The position numbers and the translations under genes were made by a program. From assembly GCA_002401525.1 (NCBI GenBank), contig NVTH01000222.1:1-8344 (forward strand): 8,344 nucleotides of DNA. The letters are read 5' to 3'. This DNA is from Moraxellaceae bacterium (GTDB taxonomy: Bacteria; Pseudomonadota; Gammaproteobacteria; Pseudomonadales; UBA3067). Below the pieces are notes generated by a model that saw only the letters and a program-made list of their open reading frames with translations, searched no databases and was not told where the DNA came from. Shown one piece after another: positions 1 through 6,312 of this stretch (positions are counted from its first letter, which is position 1; every line of letters starts with the position of its first letter).

Positions 1-133
1 GGTAGTGGGTATGTCTGCTACGAGCGATATTGTAAGTGAGCAAAACTATGCGGATCTAGGGTTTAATATGTTTATTAATAAACCATTAGATGTTAGGTGT
101 ATTGAAGGTTTATTGCCGTCGTTGGTGTCTTAA
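1..133 (+). CDS. C-terminal end of a response-regulator receiver (REC) domain protein, 5' truncated by the window
   Basis: Reading from base 2 gives 43 open codons ending at TAA 131-133. The peptide has the signature of the last third of a REC phosphoacceptor domain: a hydrophobic strand followed by Met-Ser-Ala-Thr (the conserved Thr/Ser-Ala switch position), then an alanine/glycine-containing helix end (ADLGFNMFINKP) with the near-invariant Lys-Pro pair at visible residues 27-28, and a short final helix. The phosphoacceptor Asp lies outside the window. In this family REC domains receive phosphate from a histidine kinase. Because the protein ends within about 15 residues of the KP pair, REC is the last domain, as in hybrid sensor kinases or stand-alone regulators; which of these cannot be told. 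It runs convergently to the HzsA-like gene and need not be linked to it. Confidence 0.75.
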   Translation, partial: VVGMSATSDIVSEQNYADLGFNMFINKPLDVRCIEGLLPSLVS

Positions 134-290
134 GGGGACACATGACCCATTTTCGAGATGTTTTTTGACACCTAGCCTGAATCAGGATTGAGGTTTGGAT
201 GATTCGGTTATTTGAATTGCTGACCGTCTACCCATTTGGAAACATTAACTAGGTTGAGCGCAGATACGTCAAACTGCTTAAATATGTCGA
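124..290. other. Convergent intergenic gap with short inverted repeats
   Basis: This gap separates two convergent genes. A hairpin of GTGTC (125-129) and GACAC (137-141) spans the stop codon of the receiver-domain gene. GGTGTC (124-129) can also pair with GACACC (167-172), just after a run of six T (161-166). CCTGA-A-TCAGG (176-186) is a small odd-centred palindrome. None is a textbook rho-independent terminator, since the T run lies 20 bases past the first hairpin, but together they may end transcription. The GGGGACACAT text is also reminiscent of repeats that accompany small transposases in gammaproteobacteria; that is recollection, not proof. Confidence 0.35.
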
Positions 291-1634
291 CTATTTTTTG
301 TGGACGAAGGTATATCCGATATCCGTGTTCATAGGCCTAAAAATCAATCGTGCTTCTTCATGGGTGCTGTCCATTGCTTCTTCCATAAAAGCATATTTTT
401 CCATCGCATGATCGTCTGCGTCTTCTTCAATATCAGTGGCGTCGGTTTCGGCATTAATAAGACGACAATCGCTCCAGCTAATTAAAAGACGATCACTGCC
501 ATCCCAAAGTGGAAAAACATGCTTGAAACGTCCGCCAACCGAGGGCCCATCACCAAGGCTCACGTCGCCAAATGCGAGCGAGGTTTGCGTGCTCATCAGG
601 CTCGCACTGGCGCTACCGATGGGTTGGCTTGTTTCCGTGAAATTGTTGATGTCGATAAGAAGCAGGTCGGTGCCAATGGATTCTGAATCGTAACGTTGCG
701 GCAGCAATATGATTTCGCCGCTGGGCAATTCTGAGGGTGTTGTAAATTGCAGCGTTTCGGTATCGCCACTGGTTTCGTCTAACAGGGTTTCATGACTGTG
801 TTTGCCATAGACGAAATGAAGGTGGTGGCCGTCAGGGTCCACTTGATAGAGGTCAAAGCCATTGCTATTGCCGGCGTGGTCCCAGCGGCTGAATAATATT
901 TTGCCGTTGCGAAGCACAATGGGGTTGAGGTCGTGACTTTGGTTAAACGTGATTTGGCGGATATTGGTGCCGTCATCGTCCATCACATGCAACACTGCGC
1001 TGGGTTCGTCTTGGTCTTCGTCTAAGGCTACAAATTGAGTTTTACCTTCGTCAATGAGAATGGCTTTAGAGCTGCGTTGTCGAGTGGACGAAAATAAGAT
1101 GTTGCCATCGGGAAGGTATTGGGGGGCGATGTCTTGGCCTTCTTCCGCAATGGTATCGGATTGAATAATTCGCAGCAGGGTTTGGTCGAGGTAGTCGTAT
1201 TGCCAAATGTTCCAGGTGGGTTGTTCGTCGTCGTCGGCATCTTCGATTTCTGGGGCGTGCATCGCGAAAAGGATTTTATTTCCTTCGTCGTTGACTGCGA
1301 TGTCTTTGATGTCGTAAAGCGCGTCAGTGTCAAACCCTGCGGAGCTAATGTCGAGCGAGGAGGCGGTGGGTGAAGCACGTTCTTTTAAGTAAAGTTTGGC
1401 CCCTGCATTAAAGGTAAAAGGTTCTCTGGGGTCGGCTGTTTCGAGTTGACCGTCTTCGTCCACAGGCAGCGATCTTTGAACAAAAGCAATGGGGAAATCC
1501 ACCACCGAAGGGTCCGGGGTTTGGCTATCGCCACTGATGTCACCGTCACTGCATGCCATTAAAGTAAATGCAGATAAAAGTATTGTGTAAATGGATTTGT
1601 AACGTTGAGTCCAGTTTTGTTTCACATGATTCAC
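291..1634 (-). CDS. HzsA-like (hydrazine synthase alpha middle-domain-related) beta-propeller lipoprotein, short form
   Basis: The 447-residue product begins with a lipoprotein signal: basic N-region, hydrophobic core, lipobox Leu-Met-Ala-Cys with Cys28. Ser29-Asp30 after the Cys predict release to the outer membrane. The mature part has TolB/PD40-like propeller blades: KDIAVNDEGNKILFAMHAPE near 110-129, APQYLPDGNILFSSTRQR near 170-187, and SHDLNPIVLRNGKILFSRWD near 233-252. These match what I know of HzsA-related proteins of gammaproteobacteria. In hydrazine synthase this domain is structural, and no heme motif CxxCH is present here, so hydrazine synthesis is not implied. After ISWSDCRL (385-392) the tail becomes acidic and Met-rich and stops, whereas the long relatives I recall continue, so it may be C-terminally truncated. 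The start is GTG at 1634; a second in-frame GTG at 1625, three codons on, has AAGTGA upstream at better spacing and may be the true start. The gene is divergent from the cytochrome operon across a shared regulatory region. Confidence 0.75.
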   Translation of the reverse strand: MNHVKQNWTQRYKSIYTILLSAFTLMACSDGDISGDSQTPDPSVVDFPIAFVQRSLPVDEDGQLETADPREPFTFNAGAKLYLKERASPTASSLDISSAGFDTDALYDIKDIAVNDEGNKILFAMHAPEIEDADDDEQPTWNIWQYDYLDQTLLRIIQSDTIAEEGQDIAPQYLPDGNILFSSTRQRSSKAILIDEGKTQFVALDEDQDEPSAVLHVMDDDGTNIRQITFNQSHDLNPIVLRNGKILFSRWDHAGNSNGFDLYQVDPDGHHLHFVYGKHSHETLLDETSGDTETLQFTTPSELPSGEIILLPQRYDSESIGTDLLLIDINNFTETSQPIGSASASLMSTQTSLAFGDVSLGDGPSVGGRFKHVFPLWDGSDRLLISWSDCRLINAETDATDIEEDADDHAMEKYAFMEEAMDSTHEEARLIFRPMNTDIGYTFVHKK

Positions 1635-1671
1635 TTATACACTTTGTTGATGATTAAAAATGAGTCTGAAT

Positions 1672-1682
1672 GTAACCGTTAC
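1672..1682. promoter_or_regulatory. Palindrome GTAAC-C-GTTAC upstream of the HzsA-like gene, possible operator
   Basis: The perfect 5+5 arms around one central base lie about 38 bases before the GTG start of the minus-strand gene, a typical place for a repressor site. The TGTAACCGTTAC text resembles LacI-family operators in general form. No regulator is encoded in the window, so the assignment is inference. Confidence 0.3.
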
Positions 1683-1712
1683 GGGTATATAAAAGTTTCC
1701 GTTAGAAATATT

Positions 1713-1738
1713 AGGCTATTAATAGCCTTTTATGTTTT
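1713..1738 (+). terminator. Perfect 16-base palindrome followed by a T-rich tract
   Basis: AGGCTATTAATAGCCT (1713-1728) is fully self-complementary and can form a 6-bp stem with a TTAA loop. It is followed by TTTTATGTTTT-like sequence on the plus strand, the look of a weak intrinsic terminator. No plus-strand gene lies just upstream, so if it terminates anything it would be antisense transcription across the HzsA-like gene. It could equally be a dimeric operator about 80 bases upstream of that gene. Confidence 0.35.
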
Positions 1739-1997
1739 CGCTCAAAAAATGGTTTTTACAGCTAAATAATTGATACCGAGTATATAACCTAATGATTAGA
1801 GATGATTTATGTTTGAAGTTAACTGCGATATAAATCCGCTTTCTTAAGCTAGTGTGTCTAATCTCTCGTTTAAGTTTTTTGCCTTGCTGCACATTCTCAT
1901 TATGGTCCAATATTAAATGAAGGTTCTGTTGAAATGGTCACAATCCCTGAACTGATCATTGATTAGAATTAAACAGTGAGTAAGGGTTCTTATCTAC

Positions 1998-2031
1998 AGG
2001 TTTGATTTTAACTGTGAGCTAATTCAAACCT
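1998..2031. repeat. 8-bp inverted repeat AGGTTTGA / TCAAACCT
   Basis: The arms at 1998-2005 and 2024-2031 are exact reverse complements separated by 18 bases. The right arm overlaps the half-site of the CRP-like motif at 2013-2028. It may be a stem-loop in a leader RNA or a pair of protein-binding half-sites. It sits nearly mid-way between the divergent genes. Confidence 0.5.
2013..2028. promoter_or_regulatory. CRP-like site TGTGA-N6-TCAAA
   Basis: The motif matches the CRP/Vfr consensus TGTGA-N6-TCACA at 9 of 10 specified positions, with correct six-base spacing. It lies about 300 bases upstream of the cytochrome operon start codon and about 380 from the HzsA-like start. That distance allows control of either if a long leader exists. 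No promoter elements could be placed with confidence next to it, so function is inferred from the match only. Confidence 0.35.
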
Positions 2032-2047
2032 CGTTGGGGATTAAAGC

Positions 2048-2057
2048 GTAAGCGCTC
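2048..2057. promoter_or_regulatory. GTAAGCGCTC motif, shared with the gap before the DUF1501-like gene
   Basis: The core AGCGCT is palindromic. The nine bases GTAAGCGCT recur exactly at 6233-6241, the only other sizeable non-coding gap of the operon. This is the sort of core seen in LacI/GalR-type operators. Two occurrences in non-coding gaps of one gene cluster suggest, but do not show, a shared regulator. Confidence 0.25.
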
Positions 2058-2211
2058 GAATCAACTAGTTTTCCAAAGTATCGAGTGTTTCATTGAGGAA
2101 TACAGGGTATAACCAGCGTAATTTTGTTGGCTGGGACAAGGTTAAAGATTGAGATTAGTAAAAGGTCGAGATTCGTACTGACCTGTGATCGATAAGTTGA
2201 ACTCGGTGTAA

Positions 2212-2241
2212 CCACGGAAAGGTTGGCAGAAATCTGCGTGG
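2212..2241. repeat. Nested inverted repeats in the leader region
   Basis: GCAGA-AA-TCTGC (2226-2237) is a tight palindrome. It overlaps a wider pair, CCACG (2212-2216) with CGTGG (2237-2241), so the two structures are mutually exclusive at base 2237. This could be an operator or a switching leader hairpin about 85 bases before the operon start codon. No known riboswitch consensus was recognised. Confidence 0.3.
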
Positions 2242-2273
2242 AGTAGTCCTTAGCGTTGCATTTCGGATTTTGA

Positions 2274-2303
2274 TTTAAGACTGTCAGTGTCTAGTTTAAG
2301 ACT
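2274..2303 (+). promoter_or_regulatory. Direct repeat TTTAAGACT x2 with 21-base spacing before the cytochrome operon
   Basis: Identical nonamers at 2274-2282 and 2295-2303 are spaced two helical turns apart. A weaker third TTTAA lies at 2307. AGAC and GTCT between them make a small inverted element. The pattern fits tandem binding sites of a response regulator 20-50 bases upstream of the start codon. A poor promoter candidate TTGATT (2270-2275) with TTTAAG (2295-2300) at 19-base spacing overlaps it. Confidence 0.35.
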
Positions 2304-2323
2304 ATGTTTAAAGTGAGCTTTCT

Positions 2324-3556
2324 ATGATCCGTTTTCATACGATCTGGCTATCGAAATTTAATTTAAATTATATTTGGCTATGGTTTCTGCTCGTCACGTG
2401 TTCTTTTTCTGTTTTGGCTGGAGACCGAGATCAGGCCAAACGAATTCATGATCGGATTTCGGGTGTCCATGCGTCGGATGCGGTGATTACTGCCATGGCA
2501 GCAGACATAACCGCTGGTAACGCTTTGGATGCGGCGTATACGGCGATGGAAAACGATGGCTTTTTTAATGTCACGCTAAAAAATATGATTACGCCGTGGA
2601 CCAATGAAGCTCAGACGGTGTTTGCGCCGCTCAATGACTACACCGCGACGGTGATTGGTGTGGTTCGAGATGATTTGGATTTTCGATTAATTCTCAGTGC
2701 GGATTTATTGTACGTAGGCAATTCGGGTTTAGGCTTGCCGGTTTACGGAAATAACAATAATTTACATTATGAAGCCCTGGAAGATCAAAATATTAGTTTG
2801 AAGGATCACCTGGTAGGCACGACGCCTCAGTCGTCCATTACTGGAATGCCGACAGCGGCAACCGCCGGCGTGTTGACGAGTCGCGCGGCAGCGCAAGCTT
2901 TTTTTATTGACGGCACTAATCGTGCGATGTTCCGTTTTACCTTATTGAATCATTTGTGTACTGACTTGGAAGGCATTAAAGACCTTAATCGTCCTGCGGA
3001 TCGAATTCGTCAAGATGTGTCTCGAAGCCCGGGAGGGGACAGCAGTATTTTTCTAAATCATTGCATTGGTTGTCATTCGGGAATGGACCCATTAGCGCAG
3101 TCTTTTGCTTACTATGAGTTTGAATACGATGATGAGGACCCTGAGGGGGAGCAAGGCCGGCTTGTATACAATGATGCCGGGCAAGTTGATCCCGACACAG
3201 GAACACGAGTTCAAGGCAAATACCATATTAATTCCAACAGCTTTAAGTACGGCTTTATCACGCCGGACGATCGTTGGGATAATTATTGGCGCGATGGACA
3301 AAACTCCTTATTAGGATGGGACAATAGCTTAGTGGGCAGTGGCAGTGGCGCAAAATCCATGGGGCAGGAACTGGCTCACAGTGAAGCATTTGCACAGTGC
3401 CAGGTTAAAAAAGTATTTAAGACCGTGTGCTTGAGAGAGCCGCTTTCTGAGGATGACAATAGTCAAATTGATTCTATGGTCAGCGCATTCAAATCGTCGA
3501 ATTACCAGTTAAAGCGGGTGTTTGCTGATTCCGCTGTTTATTGCATGGGGGATTAA
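2324..3556 (+). CDS. Exported mono-heme c-type cytochrome-like protein with DUF1588/DUF1585-like regions
   Basis: The product has 410 residues. It starts at ATG 2324, preceded by AAGTGAG at plausible ribosome-binding distance. The N-terminus is a Sec signal peptide with a very aromatic core (IWLWFLLVTCSFSVLA) and probable cleavage after Ala32. From Gly182 the text AGVLTSRAAAQAFF, then a helix with a Leu-Cys turn, then a Cys-Ile-Gly-Cys-His heme c motif at 247-251 followed by SGMDPLAQSFAYYEFE, follows the DUF1588 pattern (GVLT... , CxxCH xxMDPxG). The last 61 residues (ELAHSEAFAQCQVKKVF... onwards) follow the DUF1585 pattern. In Planctomycetes such domains occur in much larger PSCyt/DUF1592 proteins, so this is a compact version. 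One covalent heme in the periplasm is expected; the distal ligand is not obvious. The stop codon overlaps the next gene's start by one base, so the two are translationally coupled. The electron partner is unknown. Confidence 0.75.
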   Translation: MIRFHTIWLSKFNLNYIWLWFLLVTCSFSVLAGDRDQAKRIHDRISGVHASDAVITAMAADITAGNALDAAYTAMENDGFFNVTLKNMITPWTNEAQTVFAPLNDYTATVIGVVRDDLDFRLILSADLLYVGNSGLGLPVYGNNNNLHYEALEDQNISLKDHLVGTTPQSSITGMPTAATAGVLTSRAAAQAFFIDGTNRAMFRFTLLNHLCTDLEGIKDLNRPADRIRQDVSRSPGGDSSIFLNHCIGCHSGMDPLAQSFAYYEFEYDDEDPEGEQGRLVYNDAGQVDPDTGTRVQGKYHINSNSFKYGFITPDDRWDNYWRDGQNSLLGWDNSLVGSGSGAKSMGQELAHSEAFAQCQVKKVFKTVCLREPLSEDDNSQIDSMVSAFKSSNYQLKRVFADSAVYCMGD

Positions 3557-3558
3557 TG
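3547..3558 (+). promoter_or_regulatory. Ribosome-binding site and TAATG stop/start overlap
   Basis: GGGGGA (3547-3552) lies 3 bases before ATG 3556 and 6 before a second ATG at 3559. The upstream gene's TAA (3554-3556) shares its last A with the first ATG. This favours 3556 or 3559 over the upstream in-frame TTG at 3541 as the start of the LamG gene. Confidence 0.65.
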
Positions 3559-6219
3559 ATGAATACAGCCAACGGCGCTAGCCGTACCTCCAGTGATGCA
3601 CCGAATCATTACTTCAGTGGGCTGCGATGCTTAATTAACGCCTTAAATAAAGGCATCGAAAAAAGCCGACTGTTCTCTGGAGGGATTGTTGCTAGAGGAA
3701 TGGTTGCTAGAAGATCGGTTGCTTGCGGAATTGCTGTCGCGGCGTTATTTCTTTCGGGCTGCGATGGACACAGTAGCAGTGGTGCAGAAAATCAGCAATT
3801 CCCTGACACAAATGAGTTAGTTGCGGTGGTCAATTATACTGGACCTGCGGCAGCAACCACTGACATTCAAAATTTTAAATTAAATGTCTGGGACAATTTA
3901 GTGACTGATGATCGTTGCGGTCGTTGCCATGGGGTGTCTGGTCAGTCACCGCAGTTTGTCAATCAAGATGACATTAATTTGGCTTATGCAGCGGCCAATA
4001 CCATTGTGGATTTGTCCAATCCGGGTGAGTCAAGAATGGTCACTAAAGTGGCGGGTGGTCATAATTGCTGGGAGGCGTCCGATACTTTTTGTGCGGATGT
4101 TATTCAAGGCTACATTAGTAATTGGGCCTTTGGATCCTCAGAGGTGATTGATACGGCGGTGCAACTGGTTGCACCGATTGATAAACCAGTCAGCTCCAGT
4201 AAAAATTTCCCCGACGATGCCGCGTCGTTTGGCTCGACTCTCTATCCGCTGCTCACTGAATATTGTGCGGGTTGCCACTCTGATTCGGCGTCCGTGCCGC
4301 AAGCCCCTTACTTCGCTAGTTCAGATTTAGACATCGCCTACGAGGCAGTGCAAAGTAAATTAGATTTAGAAACTCCTTCAAATTCGCGCTTGGTAGTGCG
4401 TTTGAGGGATGAGTTTCATAACTGCTGGAGTGATTGCAGTGCCAATTCGGCTGAGCTTGAGGCTGCGATTACTTTATTTGCCGATGGCATTGAGACCACT
4501 GAAGTGGATTTAAATTTAGTGCTGAGTAGGGCGTTAAATTTGTTAGATGGCATCGCGGCTAAAAAGGGCGTGCGATATAAAGCCAATGCGATTGCGGTGT
4601 ATGAATTCAAAACCGGTGAGGGTGAGTTGGCTTACGATACCAGCGGCATCGATCCAGCGATGCATTTGACCTTAAGTGGCGATGTGGATTGGCTTGGTTC
4701 CTGGGGCTTACGGGTCAATGATGGTAAGGCACAGGCCACCACCTCGGCCAGCAAAAAGTTGAATGACTTAATTTTAGCCACCGGGGAGTACAGTCTTGAG
4801 GCATGGGTCGCCCCAGCCAATGTGGTGCAAGAAGATGCTCGAATAGTAAGTTATTCGGGCGGCACTACGGTAAGAAATTTTACGGTGGGGCAAACCCTTT
4901 ATAATTATGATTTTTTTAACCGCTCAACCACCACGGATGGCAATGGTAATCCCGCTCTGTCCACCGATGACGATGCAGAAGTTTTACAAGCGACGCTTCA
5001 GCATGTTGTGGTGACCTACGACCCCGCTAACGGGCGAAGGATCTATGTCAATGCGGAATTAACTGACGCCGTGGATACCTTTGCGGGGGGTAACCTTTCT
5101 GAGTGGGACGATACGTTTGCGTTTGTTTTAGGCAATGAGGTCTCTAGTGACCGGCTTTGGCAGGGTTCAATACGCTATGTTGCTGTGCATAATCGAGTCT
5201 TGACGGATGGTCAGATTGAGCAGAATTTTCAAGCCGGTGTCGGCGAGATATTTTACATGTTGTTCAATGTTTCGGAACACGTCGATGTGCCCGATGCCTA
5301 TGTGGTGTTTATCGTCAGCCAATTTGATGGCGGTAGTTATTTATTCGCTAATCCATTTTTTATCTCCCTTGATTCTGCTCAGCAGCCTGATGGAATTACC
5401 ATTAAAGGCATGCGGATTGGTATTAATGGTCGCGAAGCGTTGGTGGGACAAGCCTTTACTCATTTAGATTTCGTGGTGCAACAGGCGAACTACTCCATTG
5501 AAACGGGCGTCAGCATGATTACCCAGTATGTGCCCGGTGTTTCTGACGACGAAGAATTTGGCGCTATTATTGCCCTTGAAAAAGGCCCTGAGAGCGATGA
5601 GTTTTTCCTATCCTTTGAGCAATTGGGTGACAGTAGCAATGTGTTTGTTGAGGCGTCGCCGATTGCGGCGGATTTATCTTTTTTAGAAAACACTCAGCCT
5701 CACATTGGAGTGAGAACGTTTGAAGAAATTAGTCACACAATGTCGGCGATGACGGGAATAGCAGTGACTCATCCGGACATTGTTGAGACCTTTATTAAGG
5801 TCAAACAACAATTGCCTACGGCAGCGGATATAGAGGGGTTTTTGGCGTCTCATCAAATGGCGGTGACCCAGATGTCCATTGAATATTGTAATGCGCTGGT
5901 GGATGACGATGGGTTGCGAAGCAGTTTTTTTCCCGGTTTTAGTTTTAACGCAGACCCGGATGTCGCGTTTGGTGGTGGCGGAACTGCGATTGTAGTGAAT
6001 GCGCTAATTGCCAATATGATGGGCGTTGGATTAAGCGTGCAGCCGGATAACAGTGATATTTACGATGTATTGGTCAATGGTGATCTGGGCGCTGGCTATA
6101 ACGGGCTTATTGATGAGCTTAATGATTGCCCCATCGATTGTAATGCGGCCCGTACGGAAATTATTGTGAAGGCCAGTTGCGCGGCCGTGTTGGGCAGTGC
6201 AGTGATGTTGATCCAGTAA
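3556..6219 (+). CDS. Di-heme LamG-domain lipoprotein
   Basis: From ATG 3556 the product has 887 residues. A lipobox Leu-Ser-Gly-Cys at Cys69 follows a hydrophobic core, giving a membrane-anchored lipoprotein; about 48 residues precede the usual signal-peptide start, so ATG 3700 could be the real start, though GAGGA abuts it with no spacer. Two tandem cytochrome-like repeats follow, each with a heme c motif (CGRCH 121-125, CAGCH 237-241), then P-x-F, Asp, AY-x-A, DL-x(2)-P, SR-x-V, and a His-Asn-Cys-Trp motif (169-172 and 288-291) with a further Cys (179, 294). Residues about 346-558 form a LamG/concanavalin-like jelly roll (SLEAWVAP, HVVVTYD, RIYVNAEL, SIRYVAVHNRVLTDGQIEQNF), commonly a carbohydrate or protein binding fold. 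The remainder is beta-rich, then a helical part with FLASHQMAVTQMSIEYCNALV and several cysteines, which I cannot assign. It is coupled to the gene before it and followed after 93 bases by the DUF1501-like gene. Confidence 0.8.
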   Translation: MMNTANGASRTSSDAPNHYFSGLRCLINALNKGIEKSRLFSGGIVARGMVARRSVACGIAVAALFLSGCDGHSSSGAENQQFPDTNELVAVVNYTGPAAATTDIQNFKLNVWDNLVTDDRCGRCHGVSGQSPQFVNQDDINLAYAAANTIVDLSNPGESRMVTKVAGGHNCWEASDTFCADVIQGYISNWAFGSSEVIDTAVQLVAPIDKPVSSSKNFPDDAASFGSTLYPLLTEYCAGCHSDSASVPQAPYFASSDLDIAYEAVQSKLDLETPSNSRLVVRLRDEFHNCWSDCSANSAELEAAITLFADGIETTEVDLNLVLSRALNLLDGIAAKKGVRYKANAIAVYEFKTGEGELAYDTSGIDPAMHLTLSGDVDWLGSWGLRVNDGKAQATTSASKKLNDLILATGEYSLEAWVAPANVVQEDARIVSYSGGTTVRNFTVGQTLYNYDFFNRSTTTDGNGNPALSTDDDAEVLQATLQHVVVTYDPANGRRIYVNAELTDAVDTFAGGNLSEWDDTFAFVLGNEVSSDRLWQGSIRYVAVHNRVLTDGQIEQNFQAGVGEIFYMLFNVSEHVDVPDAYVVFIVSQFDGGSYLFANPFFISLDSAQQPDGITIKGMRIGINGREALVGQAFTHLDFVVQQANYSIETGVSMITQYVPGVSDDEEFGAIIALEKGPESDEFFLSFEQLGDSSNVFVEASPIAADLSFLENTQPHIGVRTFEEISHTMSAMTGIAVTHPDIVETFIKVKQQLPTAADIEGFLASHQMAVTQMSIEYCNALVDDDGLRSSFFPGFSFNADPDVAFGGGGTAIVVNALIANMMGVGLSVQPDNSDIYDVLVNGDLGAGYNGLIDELNDCPIDCNAARTEIIVKASCAAVLGSAVMLIQ
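3688..3732 (+). repeat. Three imperfect 15-base tandem repeats within the signal peptide coding region
   Basis: GTTGCTAGAGGAATG, GTTGCTAGAAGATCG and GTTGCTTGCGGAATT are head to tail and in frame, encoding VARGM-VARRS-VACGI. They lie at the start of the hydrophobic export signal of the LamG lipoprotein and lengthen its basic N-region. Replication slippage is the likely origin; copy-number change would add or remove five residues without breaking the frame. Confidence 0.55.
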
Positions 6220-6232
6220 AGAGAAAGTTTTT

Positions 6233-6253
6233 GTAAGCGCTTCTTGGTACAAG
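6233..6253. promoter_or_regulatory. AAGCGCTT palindrome and CTTG/CAAG inverted repeat before the DUF1501-like gene
   Basis: AAGCGCTT (6235-6242) is a perfect 8-base palindrome inside GTAAGCGCTT, matching the copy near 2048. CTTG-GTA-CAAG follows at 6243-6253, and TTGTA (6231-6235) can pair with TACAA (6248-6252). The element may attenuate or regulate transcription into the third gene. It lacks a T run after the stem, so I do not call it a terminator. Confidence 0.3.
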
Positions 6254-6312
6254 TACTGAGATTATGTGGTGCAGATACTGGCATGAAGACGAAGAGATAA
6301 GCAGGCGAAGAG

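Larger units (their letters stand above)
1635..2323. other. Divergent intergenic region, no convincing gene
   Basis: These 689 AT-leaning bases lie between the HzsA-like gene and the cytochrome operon and probably hold promoters for both. I saw no tRNA, rRNA or recognisable riboswitch. The longest open frame (63 codons, minus strand, about 1719-1910) begins with TTG, lacks a ribosome-binding site and gives a low-complexity Lys/Arg/Ile-rich peptide, so I do not call it. The region is long for simple promoters and contains many short inverted repeats, listed separately. An untranslated leader or small RNA between about 2040 and 2320 is possible but unproved. Confidence 0.6.

Noticed and set aside
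300..693. Plus-strand open frames opposite the HzsA-like gene
   Set aside because: They are antisense shadows of a gene with clear lipobox and propeller motifs, and their peptides look non-protein-like.
1119..1373. 84-codon plus-strand frame rich in Val and Gly
   Set aside because: It is antisense to the acidic, Asp-rich part of the propeller gene; its composition is explained by that strand's codons.
291..1634. True hydrazine synthase or anammox function
   Set aside because: Only a propeller domain resemblance is seen; no CxxCH heme motif and no partner hydrazine synthase subunits are present.
1719..1910. 63-codon minus-strand open frame in the divergent region
   Set aside because: It has a TTG start, no ribosome-binding site and a low-complexity basic peptide without recognisable features.
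3092..3314. Overlapping frames on both strands within the mono-heme gene
   Set aside because: They lie inside a gene with a heme motif and conserved C-terminal pattern; no ribosome-binding sites.
3541..3555. TTG at 3541 as start of the LamG lipoprotein
   Set aside because: It lies upstream of the GGGGGA ribosome-binding site, and ATG 3556 with the TAATG overlap is better supported.
6031..6284. Minus-strand frames across the end of the LamG gene
   Set aside because: They are antisense shadows with no start signals and no family resemblance.
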